Shown: positions 31,911-43,400, counted from the stretch's first letter. The stretch is DNA of 64,000 nucleotides from Eutreptiella sp. 'Long Island Sound 2002' (GCA_964036045.1 OZ038399.1:19303670-19367669), one strand, 5' to 3'. Program-made: numbers and translations. Notes: generated from the letters alone by a model not told the origin.

Positions 31911-34359
31911 TGGGTGGGTCCTGCTGCCAGTCGACGTGGGGCAGGGGCGGGAATGCTCCTTGCCTGGTGGTGCTGTGCCAGACAGTCCAGCGGCCTCCGG
32001 CCAGGACGTGCAACCGGTACCCTCCGGCGTGGCCGTGCAGAATGGCCTGGTAGCCTGCCGTCTGCAGCACCAGTGCCTCCCCCTGCTGAGGTCCGGGTGG
32101 GGGTGTGCCATCGCCCGCATCCCAGACGCGGGTGCCCCCGCGGAGTGTGGCGTGCCACGGGTCTGGTGCATCGCGCTGCGGCCCTTGTATGCTTCCCGCA
32201 ATCTGCGCCGGGCCATGGTGGTGGACGAAGCTCTCCCCGCCGTCCGCTAGCAACGCTGCCGCGACGACGTATAGCTGCTCCGCCGTGAGGGGCGCCGTCC
32301 GCGCGTGCGTTGCGGCCGGCCGGCGGGGCTGCGTGTCGCGGCAGGGGACGTGGGGCAGCAGTTGCGCCGGCCACGCCGCCACGGGACCCATGGTGACGGC
32401 CGCGACCGCGGACGCCAGCGCCGTGCGGTCTGTTGGCCTGTACTGCCGGAGCCCCGTGGCATCCCGGGCGAGGTGCCTGCAGGCTGCCATCCAGGCCACC
32501 GCTCCGCAGTTCGTGGCGTCCGGTTCGGCGCCATCCGCGCCGTCGCGTCCCCTTTGTTGTACCGTGGTGGCGGTGTCGAGCGGGGGGCCCTGCTGCAGCG
32601 CCTCCGGGCCCTGCCCCGGCAGGAGGGCGGGCGGGACTGGCTGCGGGAAGCCCTGCGCGTCTCGGCGCTCCGGGTGCGTGTGGTACGGGTTTTGCCGGCG
32701 GTGTTCCGGGGCCGCCCGCGGTAGGAAGAGGAGTTGGTGTAGGTACCAGTGGCCTTCCGCGGCGGACGGGTTGCGGAGCGTTAGCCACTGTTCAACCACG
32801 CCTCCCGGGTGCGCGGCCTCGACGCGGCGCTGCAACCCCAGGCGGCCCAGGCGGTTGGACGTGCCCGCGGGTGGGATGTGGGTCTGCGGGTAAAGCACCC
32901 GCAGCGGCTCCAGCGCCAGGTCCAGCACCTCGTCGGTGAGCTGCTCCGTGAGAGCGGACGCCCTGTGCAGGGCGTGGCGGAGTTGTTCGAGCACCGGTCC
33001 CGGCGGGTACCGTGCACCCGGGTTCGTTAGCCATTCTCTGGTGTGGCTCAGTATGGCCTTCCACACGTCCCTCGTAAAGGCGTGTTGGGGGGCCAAAGAG
33101 GGGACCATCCGTAGGAGGCGGTGGCACGCCGGCGGCGACCGCATGGGCTGTGGGGCGGCCGCTGTGATCCACCTGCACGCCGTGCCGGGCACGATCGCCC
33201 CCCATTCCACGGTCCCCATTCCCTCGGCGTGGAGCAGCGCTTGGCCCTGGACCAGGGGGAAATAGGGGCTCGAGCGCCCGCCTCCTTCCTTCCACCGTAC
33301 CCAGGCGGCCCCCGCCTGCAGGCTGCGGAGCAGGGCCACGCCGGGGAGGAGCGGCTGCGGGAAAGCACCCTTGACGGCTTGAGTGGCGTGGGCCAGGGTG
33401 TCCATGGGCAGATACCACAACGGGAGGACCCAGGGGCCCGGCAGCGGTTGCGCCTCCCCTGCGTCCCACCGCCACTCGGAGTCTGGCGGGGCGGCCGGGA
33501 CCGTGCCCGTCTGCAGGAAGTGGCGTGCCCTCTTGTCGGGGTGCCGTTGGAGGGTTGCCGCGAGGCTGAGCCCCTCCGCCGCGGGTGCCACTAGGAGGCC
33601 GCCCCGGGGCCTGCGCCAGGGGTAATCGTGGTCGGCCGCCCAGGTGTGGAGGTCCCGGGCGATTTCCTCCGCGGTCCCTGTGGGGGCGTCCTCTGGTGCC
33701 AAGTGCCACATGACGGCGAGCACCGCCCACGTGGAGAAGGGCCACGCCCGTGGGGGGGTGTACACCTGGATGGTCCATTGTGGGCACGCCCGCCGCACAC
33801 GGGATGCGTGGAGCACCCCTCGGACCATGTCGGCCGCCAGGACCAGCACCATTCCCGAGGGTTCCACAATGATCCCCTCTGCGGGTCCGCCGTGGCGGCC
33901 CCGGGTGTGCAAGGCCACTGCTGCCTGCCCCGCGTGGGTGACTCGGTCGACGGCCTCCTGGATGTTCACGCTGCCGCGTGCGGTCTCATCCAGGATCCAG
34001 CTCTGCGCCACCCCGTAGCGTAGGGCGGCGCATGCGGCCGCGGGCCTCACCTCGGGCAGCGCCCCGTAATCGGGGCCGGGCTGAGGGTGCTGCTTGGGGC
34101 ACCAGCCTTCGCCGGTGCAGTGGCCCCGTTTCCACGCGGGGCAGAGGGCGGGCACGCTGCCCGCCGGCGGCGCAGGTTCCGCGGGCGCGCCTCCCGTGGA
34201 GGGCCCCGGGATTTCCTCCGGGTCGGAGTCCGTGTCCGCGTCCCCTTGTGGGGGGTCTCTGTCGCCGTCTCTGAGTCCCAGTGCCCTGATGACCTCGTGT
34301 GCCGCGTCCAGCGTCGGAGATCGGGGGCGTGTTTTGCGTAGGGCCGCGGGTTCCGCCAT
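31911..34359 (-). CDS. ORF1 (N-terminal part): CCCH zinc finger and possible cysteine-peptidase-like region
   Basis: Starts at ATG 34359 (MAEPAALRKTRPRSP), right after the monomer array. The same frame is open upstream only because the array lacks stops. Residues 73-91 form a CCCH finger (C-x7-C-x5-C-x3-H; CPAWKRGHC then GWCPKQH), a typical RNA-binding unit. About 500 residues of balanced composition follow (for example WPFSTWAVLAVMWHLAPEDA, LLRMVPSLAPQHAFTRDVW). Then come DATNCGAVAWMAACRHLA (Cys codon near 32507) and, about 190 residues later, GYRLHVLAGGRWTVWHS. This pairing is reminiscent of papain-fold peptidases but I cannot align the His and Asp with confidence. The frame is lost at about 31,915 (GACCCACCCAGG). 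The full ORF1 would be about 1,220 residues, very long for a LINE ORF1. Confidence 0.7.
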
Positions 34360-34429
34360 TGTTGTGTTGCTGTGCCTAAGAGCAGGGGGTGGGGTGCGGA
34401 TGTCCCGTGGCTGGCGGGCGCGTGGGTGC

Positions 34430-37400
34430 GTTGGTGCGTTGCTCGTTGTAGGGGTGGCGGAGGGGCGTCCCCGGGGGGGGTGCCTTCCATCATTGTGTGA
34501 GGGGCGTCTGGGGTTAGGCGCTGTCCCTCCCCTGACTGCCCGCCTATTGGGCGGGCTGTTGGGGTCCGCCACTGTCCCCCTGGCCTGCATGCCCTGTGGG
34601 GGCTGCATGCCGCGGGGGTGGTGGGGGGCTGTCCCCGGGGGGGGTGGTCTGTCACCGTTGCGAGGGGCGCCTGGTGTCAGACGCTGTCCCTCCCCCGGCC
34701 GCCCGTCCTCTGGAGCGGGTGGCCAGGGTTCCGCGACCCGTGTGTCCCGGGTGCGGTCGGTGCGGGCGTGGGGACCCAGCACCGGCCCCACAACGTGCGC
34801 CCTTGCGGGCCGGCGTTGCTCGCTGTGGGGGTGGCGGAAGGGCGTCCCCGGGGGGGGTGCCTTCCACCATTGTGAGGGGCGCCTGGCGTCAGACGCTGTC
34901 CCTCCCCCGGCCGCCCGTCCTCCGGAGCGGGCAGCCAGGGCTCCGCGACCCGTGTGTCCCGGGTGCGGTCGGTGCGGGCGTGGGGACCTAGCACCGGTCC
35001 CACAGCGTGCGCCCTTGCGGGCCGGCGTTGCTCGTTGTGGGGGTGGCGGAAGGGCGTTCCCGGGGGGGGTGCCTTCCACCATTGTCAGGGGCGTCTGAGG
35101 CCAGGCGCTGTCCCTCCCCCGACTGCCCGCCCACTGGGGCGGGCTGTTGGGGTCCGCCACCCACGTGCTGTGGGGGCGGGTGTGTGGGTGTGGGGGCCCA
35201 ACACTGTCCCCTTGGCCTGCATGCCCTGTGGAGGCTGCATGCCGCGGGGGTGGCGAGGGGCCGCCCCCGGGGGGGGTGGCCTGCTGCTGCTGTGAGGGGC
35301 GCCTGGTGTCAGGCGATGTCCCTCCCCCGGCCGTCCGTCCTCTGGAGCGGGCAGCCAGGGTTCCGCGACCCGTGTGTCCCGGGTGCGGTCGGCGTGGGCG
35401 TGAGGACAGGACCCAGCACCGGCCCCACAGCGTGCGCTCTTGCGGGCCGGTGTTGCTCGCTGTGGGGGTGGCGGAAGGGCGTCCCCGGGGGGGGTGCCTT
35501 CCACCATTGTGGGGGGCGTCTGGGGCCAGGCGCCGTCCCTCCCCCGACTGCCCGCCCACTGGGCGGGCTGTTGGGGTCCGCTACCCACGTGCTGTGGGCG
35601 CGGGTGTGTGGGTGTGGGGGCCCAACACTGTCCCCTTGGCCTGCATGCCCTGTGGGGGCTGCATGCCGCGGGGGTGGTGGGGGGCCGTCCCCGGGGGGGG
35701 TGGCCTGCCACCGTTGTGAGGGGCGCCTGGTGTCAGGCGCTGTCCCTCCCCCGGCCGCCCGTCCTCTGGAGCGGGCAGCCTGGGTTCCGCGACCCGTGTG
35801 TCCCGGGTGCGGTTGGTGCGGGCGTGTGGACCCAGCACCGGCCCCACAGCGTGCGCCCTTGTGGGCCGGCGTTGCTCGCTGTGGGGGTGGCGGAGGGGCG
35901 TCCCCGGGGGGGGTGCCTTCCACCATTGTGAGGGGCGTCTGAGGCCAGGCGCCGTCCCTCCCCCGACTGCCCGCCCACTGGGCGGGCTGTTGGGGTCCGC
36001 CACCCACATGCTGGCTGTGGGCGCGGGTGTGTGGGTGTGGGGGCCCAACACTGTCCCCGCGGCCTGCATGCCCTGTGGGGGCTGCATGCCGCGGGGGTGG
36101 TGGGGGGCCGTCCCCGGGGGGGGTGGCCTGCCACCGTTGTGAGGGGCGCTTGGTGTCAGGCGCTGTCCCTCCCCCGGCCGCCCGTCCTCTGGAGCGGGCA
36201 GCCGGGGTTCCGCGACCCGTGTGTCCCGGGTGCGGTCGGTGCGGGCGCGGGGACCCAGCACCGGCCCCATAGCGTGCGCCCTTGCGGGCCGGCGTTGCTC
36301 GCTGTGGGGGTGGCGGAAGGGCGTCCCCGGGGGGGGTGCCTTCCACCATTGTGAGGGGCGTCTGAGGTCAGGCGCCGTCCCTCCCCCGACTGCCCGCCCA
36401 CTGGGCGGGCTGTTGGGGTCCGCCACCCACGTGCTGTGGGCGCGGGTGTGTGGGTGTGGGGGCCCAACACTGTCCCCGCGGCCTGCATGCCCTGTGGGGG
36501 CTGCATGCCGCGGGGGTGGTGGGGGGCCGTCCCCGGGGGGGGTGGCCTGCCACCGTTGTGAGGGGCGCTTGGTGTCAGGCGCTGTCCCTCCCCCGGCCGC
36601 CCGTCCTCTGGAGCGGGCAGCCAGGGTTCCGCGACCCGTGTGTCCCGGGTGCGGTCGGTGCGGGCGTGGGCGCCCAGCACCGGCCCCACAGCGTGCGCCC
36701 TTGCGGGCCGGCGTTGCTCGCTGTGGGGGTGGCGGAAGGGCGTCCCCGGGGGGGGTGCCTTCCACCATCGTGAGGGGCGCCTGAGGTCAGGCGCTGTCCC
36801 TCCCCCGACTGCCCGCCCACTGGGCGGGCTGTTGGGGTCCGCCACCCACGTGCTGTGGGCGCGGGTGTGTGGGTGTGGGGGCCCAACACTGTCCCCGCGG
36901 CCTGCATGCCCTGTGGGGGCTGCGTGCCGCGGGCGTGGTGGGGGGCCGTCCCCGGGGGGGGTGGCCTGCCACCGTTGTGAGGGGCGCTTGGTGTCAGGCG
37001 CTGTCCCTCCCCCGGCCGCCCGTCCTCTGGAGCGGGCAGCCAGGGTTCCGCGACCCGTGTGTCCCGGGTGCGGTCGGTGCGGGCGTGGGCACCCAGCACC
37101 GGCCCCACAGCGTGCGCCCTTGCGGGCCGGCGTTGCTCGCTGTGGGGGTGGCGGGAGGGCGTCCCCGGGGGGGGTGCCTTCCGCCATCGTGAGGGGCGCC
37201 TGAGGTCAAGCGCTGTCCCTCCCCCGACTGCCCGCCCACTGGGCGGGCTGTTGGGGTCCGCCACCCACGTGCTGTGGGCGCGGGTGTGTGGGTGTGGGGG
37301 CCCAACACTGTCCCCGCGGCCTGCATGCCCTGTGGGGGCTGCATGTCGCGGGGGTGGTGGGGGGCCGTCCCCGGGGGGGGTGGCGTGCCACCGTTGTGAG

Positions 37401-38094
37401 GGGCGCTTGGTGTCAGGCGCTGTCCCTCCCCCGGCCGCCCGTCCTCTGGAGCGGGCAGCCAGGGTTCCGCGACCCGTGTGTCCCGGGTGCGGTCGGTGCG
37501 GGCGTGGGCACCCAGCACCGGCCCCACAGCGTGCGCCCTTGCGGGCCGGCGTTGCTCGCTGTGGGGGTGGCGGAAGGGCGTCCCCGGGGGGGGTGCCTTC
37601 CACCATCGTGAGGGGCGCCTGAGGTCAGGCGCTGTCCCTCCCCCGACTGCCCGCCCACTTGGCGGGCTGTTGGGGTCCACCACCCACGTGCTGTGGGCGC
37701 GGGTGTGTGGGTATGGGGGCCCGACACTGTCCCCGCGGCCCACATGCCCTGTGGGGGCTGCATGCCGTGGGGGTGGTGGGGGGCCGTCCCCGGGGGGGGT
37801 GGCCTGCCACCGTTGTGAGGGGCGCTTGGTGTCAGGCGCTGTCCCTCCCCCGGCCGCCCGTCCTCCGGAGCGTGCGGCCGGGGTTCCGCGACCCGTGTGT
37901 CCCGGGTGCGGTCGGTGCGGGCGTGGGCACCCAGCACCGGCCCCACAGCGTGCGCCCTTGCGGGCCGGCGTTGCTCGCTGTGGGGGTGGCGGAAGGGCGT
38001 CCCCGGGGGGGGTGCCTTCCACCATCGTGAGGGGCGCCTGAGGTCAGGCGCTGTCCCTCCCCCGACTGCCCGCCCACTGGGCGGGCTGTTGGGG
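34430..38094. repeat. Tandem array of about 210-bp A and B monomers, 419-bp dimers, upstream of ORF1
   Basis: Two related monomers alternate. A monomers (GACTGCCCGCCCACTGGGCG) start near 34536, 35118, 35546, 35965, 36388, 36807, 37226, 37645 and 38064. B monomers (GGCCGCCCGTCCTC) start near 34696, 34907, 35326, 35752, 36174, 36592, 37012, 37431 and 37850. Both share TCAGGCGCTGTCCCTCCCCC and GTCCCCGGGGGGGGTG, so the 419-bp dimer arose from one ancestral unit. The ORF1-proximal end is irregular: a B-B pair, and a first A monomer missing about 50 bp. Long open frames here are compositional. By analogy with LINE promoter monomers this is a candidate promoter array (inference). Confidence 0.9.
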
Positions 38095-40422
38095 CTCGTT
38101 GGGTGTGTGCGGTGTGTGTGGTGCCTGTGTGGTGCGTGCCGCGGTGCGTGGTGTTGCCTTTCGCCTGTCCCTCTGGTGCCCCCCTCTCCGGTGCTTCGTT
38201 GCGGTGTTGTGTTCGCCGTGTGCTTGCCGTGCCCCCTTCCCTGCGCGCGTCCCTTGCTCGGCTGCTGGCTTTCCCCTCTTTCTTCCGTGGCTTCGTCGCC
38301 CTTTACCCTTTCCTCTACTCTCCGTTGGCTCGCCCTCCTCCCTGGCATGCACTTTTTTCCTGCCTCCGCCCTGGTGTGTGTCTCGGTCTTTTTCCTTGCC
38401 TGCTCGTCTTTCTCTCTTGTTGGGTCCTGTGAGACAAAGGAAGAATGGGGGCATGTGGGCCTTCGGCGGCTTGGTACGGTCACCATGTAACATACTGTGC
38501 CCATGTTCGTTGCGGTCGCGTTCTCCGTTGCGCGGCGTATAACATACCTGTCTTCGCACTTGTGTCTACGTGTGTGCGTACGCTCTTCACCCTTCGTGCC
38601 ATACCATGGTGTGCTTGTCCGTGGCGGTGGTGGTTGTGTTGCGCTTGCGGGGGCAGACCTGTTTGTTGTGTTCCTACGCCGTCTCCCGCGTTGATGGCCT
38701 ATAGAGAGAGGGAGGAGGGTGGGTGGCTTTCTTGGCGCCTTCTCTTGTCCATCCTTGGTCCTCCCTTTCTCGTGGCGTTTGCGGCGGCGGGTTCGTGCTC
38801 CTTCGCCATACCTTGCTTGTGTATGCTTGCGCGTGTGGGCATCCATACCATTCATACCATCCTCACTTCTTTCCGTTTGGGCTGCCCCTGGGTATTCCCT
38901 CATACCACTCCGTCCCACTCTGTTCCGTCCCACGGCGTTGGCGGCCTCTTGTTCTTCATTTGTTTGTTGGCGGTGTCCACTTTTTGGCGTTGGCGGCTTC
39001 CTCTCGTGTTGATGGCCTATAGAGCAAGGGAGGAGGGTGGTTTTCATGTCATTTGCCCGGTCGGCGGGTGCGCTGGTGTGGCGGCGTTGTGCGCTTCGTT
39101 CTTTTAGTCCGTCCTTGGCCCTTCCATCCTTGTGTCGTTTGCGGCGGCGGGCTCTGGCCTCTCCATACCTTGCTTGTGTTTGCTTGCGCGTGTGGGCGTA
39201 CCACTTGCCCTTTTTGTGCCCTCCGGCTTGTGGTTTGTGTGTTTGGTGGCGGTGGTGTGTGCTCTCCGGTTACGTGTGGCTCCCTTCTCCCGGTTTCGTG
39301 GTTTCCCGGTTTCATACCATCACTTCTTTCCGCTTGGGCTGCCCATTAGGTATTCCCTCATACCACTCATGTTCCGTTCCGCGGTGTTGGCGGCCTTTTG
39401 CTCTTTGTGTGTTCTTTGGCGGTGTCCACATTTTCCTCGGCGCTGGCAGCCTATAGAGTGAGATGGGAGAAGAAGGGGGTGGTTCTCGTGGCGGTTGCTT
39501 GGTTGGTAGGCGCGTTGGCGCCGCGGTTCGCTTGCGTCTCCATTAGCGGCGGCTCTTGGCATTTTTTTCCATACCTTTTGGCGCTTGCGGCGTTTGTCGG
39601 ACCCTTGCGTGTGCGGGCATACCTCTTGCTCTTCGTGTGCCCTTGGGTTTGTGGTATGTGTGTTTGTGGTGGCGGTGGTGCGCTCTCCGGTGGCGTGTGG
39701 TGCCCTCCTTTTGGTTACGTGCGGGTGTCCCTCATACCATGCTTCTTTCCGTGCGGGCGGCCTAGAGTATAGAGAGTATAGAATGCATACGTGGGCGGTT
39801 GGGCGGCGGCGTGGTGCTCGTGGCGGTGGTTGGTTCGGCGGCGGGTTGTTTATACCTTGGCGTGCTTGCGGCGGCTCTCTTGGCGTGTGCGTGCATGGGC
39901 ATACCTCTTGCGTGTGTTTCATGGTGTTTCATGGTTTCCCTGTTTTTTCGTGTGGCGCTTTGCGTTTGGGGGGTCTCTTCTCCTTGATGCTTTCACACAC
40001 CTTGTCTCACGGCGTCCTCGTCCTATGCGTGCGGGGGATGTTAGCGGGCGTGCCCTCTTGTTGGTGGTGGTGTGGCCGTTGTGTCCTTTCCCTCGTGCGT
40101 TGCGCACCTCGGCTCCCTTTCGTCGTGTGGCAGCGTGGCGCATCGTGCAACATACTTGTTTCGGCGGTCGGCATGTTCCCGTGGCGCCTACCCTATGTTG
40201 TCTCGTCGTTTTGTTTTACTTATTGGTGTTGGGGCGCGCACAAGTCCCCTACTCCTACTGCATGCACTTTGCTAAGTGTTTTGGGGCACGCAACGTTCAG
40301 CTTTTCCGTCTTGGCGGCTCTTTCTGAGGTCGGAAAACACGATTTTACCATTTATTTTTGCTGGCTGTGCCTCTTTTTCTTGGTTTTTTAATTTTTCTCG
40401 ATCGCGCGACGGTCTATACACT
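38095..40422 (-). other. 5' leader of the non-LTR element with degenerate repeats
   Basis: About 2.3 kb, less GC-rich than the rest of the element and pyrimidine-rich on the plus strand (purine-rich in the sense RNA). It contains diverged repeats: CATACCTTGCTTGTGT.TGCTTGCG near 38810 and 39165 and related blocks near 39570 and 39855; ATACCA...CTTCTTTCCG near 38865, 39320 and 39737; and CCTATAGAG (38698, 39016, 39450; variant at 39761-39776). Its outer end is A/T-rich (40330-40400) and meets the target duplication at 40423. No credible gene; the open frames are low complexity with no recognisable domain. Confidence 0.65.
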
Positions 40423-40437
40423 GCAATACCAATTTGA
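40423..40437 (+). repeat. Target-site duplication, right copy
   Basis: GCAATACCAATTTGA, identical to 18044-18058. The element's 5' end is therefore at about 40422. Satellite continues with AATGGGCATTGTGCG, in register with the monomer interrupted on the left. Confidence 0.93.
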
Positions 40438-43400
40438 AATGGGCATTGTGCGGGCACGTACTGTGAAGTTCAACCTGAAAATAGCGTCATTCGCGTGCAA
40501 GGGAGCCTAAAGCCCAGATTTGCGCACACGGGCAAATTCGGGCAAATTCTCTGCTACACGTGCGACGTGGTTCGTATGGTACACGAACAGCATGATGCAG
40601 CTTGTTCTGGCCGGAGGGTTGAGTGGTCGAGATATGGGCAATACCAATTTGGAATGGTCATTGTGCGGGCACGCACTGTTCAGTTCAACCTGAAAATAGC
40701 GTCATTCGGGTGCAAGGGAGCCTAAAGCCCAGATTTGCACACACGGGCAAATTCGGGCAAATTCTCTGCTACATGTGCGAGGTGGTTTGTATGGTACACG
40801 AACATCATGATGCACCTTGTTTTGACCAGAGGGTTGAGTGGTCGAGATATGGGCAATACCAATTTGAAATGGTCATTGTGCGGGCACGCACTGTTCAGTT
40901 CAACCTGAAAATAGCGTCCTTCGCGTGCAAGGGAGCCTAAACCTCACATTTGCACACACGGGCAAATTCGGGCAAATTCTCTGCTACACGTGCGACGTGG
41001 TCCATATGGTACACGAACAGCATGATGCAGCTTGTTCTGGCCAGAGGGTTGAGTGGTCGCGATATGGGCAACACCAATTTGGAATGGTCATTGTGCGGGC
41101 ACGCACTGTTCAGTTCAACCTGAAAATAGCGTCCTTCACGTGCAAGGGAGCCTAAACCTCACATTTGCACACACGGGCAAAGTCGGGCAAATTCTCTGCT
41201 ACATGTGCGAGGTGGTTCGTATGGTACACGAACATCATGATGCACCTTGTTTTGACCAGGGGGTTGAGTGGTCGAGATATGGGCAATACCAATTTGAAAT
41301 GGTCATTGTGCGGGCACGCACTGTTCAGTTCAACCTGAAAATAGCGTCACTCGTGTGCAAGGGAGCCTAAACCTCACATTTGCACACACGGGCAAATTCG
41401 GGCAAATTCTCTGCTACATGTGCGAGGTGGTTTGTATGGTACACGAACATCATGATGCACCTTGTTTTGACCAGGGGGTTGAGTGGTCGAGATATGGGCA
41501 ATACCAATTTTGAATGGTCATTGTGCGGGCACGCACTGTTCAGTTCAACCTGAAAATAGCGTCCCTCACGTGCAAGGGAGCCCAAACCTCACATTTGCAC
41601 ACACGGGCAAATTCGGGCAAATTGTCTGCTACACGTGCGACGTGGTTCGTATGGTACACGAACAGCATGATGCAGCTTGTTCTGGCCGGAGGGTTGAGTG
41701 GTCGAGATATGGGCAGTACCAATTTGAAATGGGCATTGTGCGGGCGCATACTGTTCAGTTCAACCTGAAAATAGCGTACTTCGCGTGCCGGGGAGCCTAA
41801 GCCGCACATTTCCACACACGGGCGAATTGGGACAAATTCTCTGCTACACGTGCGACCTGGTTCGTATGGTACACGAATAGCATGATGCAGCTTGTTGTGG
41901 CCAGAGGGTTGAGTGGTTGAGATATGGGCAATACCAATTTGAAATGGGCATTATGCGGGCACGTACTGTTCAGCTCAACCTGAAAATAGCGTCATTCGCG
42001 TGCAAGGGAGCCTGAACCTCACATTTGCACACACGGGCAAATTCGGGCAAATTCTCTGCTACATGTGCGAGGTGGTTCGTATGGTACACGAACATCATGA
42101 TGCACCTTGTTTTGACCAGGGGGTTGAGTGGTCGAGATATGGGCAATACCAATTTGGAATGGTCATTGTGCGGGCACGCACTGTTCAGTTCAACCTGAAA
42201 ATAGCGTCCTTCGCGTGCAAGGGAGCCTAAACCTCACATTTGCACACACGGGCAAGTTCGGGCAAATTCTCTGCTACACGTGCGACGTGGTTCGTATGGT
42301 ACACGAACAGCATGATGCAGCTTGTTCTGGCCGGAGGGTTGAGTGGTTGTGATATGGGCAACACCAATTTGAAATGGGCATTGTGCGGGCACGTACTGTT
42401 CAGTTCGACCTGAAAATAGCGTCATTCGCGTGCAAGGGAGCCTAAAGCCCAGATTTGCGCACACGGGCAAATTCGGGCAAATTCTCTGCTACACGTGCGA
42501 TGTGGTTCGTATGGTACACGAACAACATGCTGCAGCTTGTTCTGGCCAGAGGGTTGAGTGGTTGTGATATGGCCAATACCAATTTGAAATGGGCATTGTG
42601 CGGGCACGTACTGTGAAGTTCAACCTGAAAATAGCGTCATTCGCGTGCAAGGGAGCCTAAAGCCCAGATTTGCGCACACGGGCAAATTCGGGCAAATTCT
42701 CTGCTACACGTGCGACATCGGTCGTATGGTACACGAACAGCATGATGCAGCTTGTTCTGGCCGGAGGGTTGAGTGGTTGTGATATGGGCAATACCAAATT
42801 GAAACGGCCATTGTGCGGGGACGTACTGTTCAGTTCAACCTGAAAATAGCGTCACTCGTGTGCAAGGGAGCCTGAACCTCACATTTGCACACACGGGCAA
42901 ATTCGGGCAAATTCTCTGCTACATGTGCGAGGTGGTTCGTATGGTACACGAACAGCATGATGCAGCTTGTTCTGGCCAGAGGGTTGAGTGGTCGCGATAT
43001 GGGCAACACCAATTTGGAATGGTCTTTGTGCGGGCACGCACTGTTCAGTTCAACCTGAAAATAGCGTCCTTCGCGTGCAAGGGAGCCTAAACCTCACATT
43101 TGCACACACGGGCAAATTCGGGCAAATTTTCTGCTACACGTGCGACGTGGTTCGTATGGTACACGAACAGCATGATGCAGCTTGTTCTGGCCAGAGGGTT
43201 GAGTGGTCGCGATATGGGCAACACCAATTTGGAATGGTCATTGTGCGGGCACGCACTGTTCAGTTCAACCTGAAAATAGCATCCTTCACGTGCAAGGGAG
43301 CCTAAACCTCACATTTGCACACACGGGCAAATTCGGGCAAATTCTCTGCTACATGTGCGGGGTGGTTCCTATGGTACACGAACATCATGATGCAGCTTTG

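Larger units (their letters stand above)
18059..40422 (-). mobile_element. Giant (22.4 kb) multi-ORF non-LTR retrotransposon
   Basis: A single insertion into the satellite, bounded by a perfect 15-bp target duplication. In minus-strand order it has a leader, a tandem-monomer array, ORF1 (zinc fingers, possible peptidase), ORF2 (APE endonuclease, RT, RNase H, zinc knuckles), ORF3, ORF4, a 3' UTR with terminal hairpins, and a 7-nt repeat tail next to the target duplication. The endonuclease-RT order and target duplication identify a target-primed LINE-type element. Its length is several times that of typical LINEs (about 4-8 kb), owing to the long UTRs, the very long ORF1 and ORF2, and two extra ORFs. 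An in-frame stop and several frame changes suggest this copy is inactive unless they are assembly errors. I cannot place it in a named clade without a tree. Confidence 0.9.

Noticed and set aside
34430-39047. 300-540-aa frames through the 419-bp array, including extension of ORF1 upstream to 35559 and a frame at 37413-39047
   Set aside because: They are translations of the tandem repeat itself. 419 is not a multiple of three and equal frames exist on both strands. ORF1 is placed at the ATG at 34359 after the array.
18059-40422. A Penelope-like giant element (rotifer Terminon type) instead of a LINE
   Set aside because: The size is reminiscent of it. But the element has an APE endonuclease, LINE-order RT and RNase H and an exact 15-bp target duplication, and no GIY-YIG or terminal-repeat structure.
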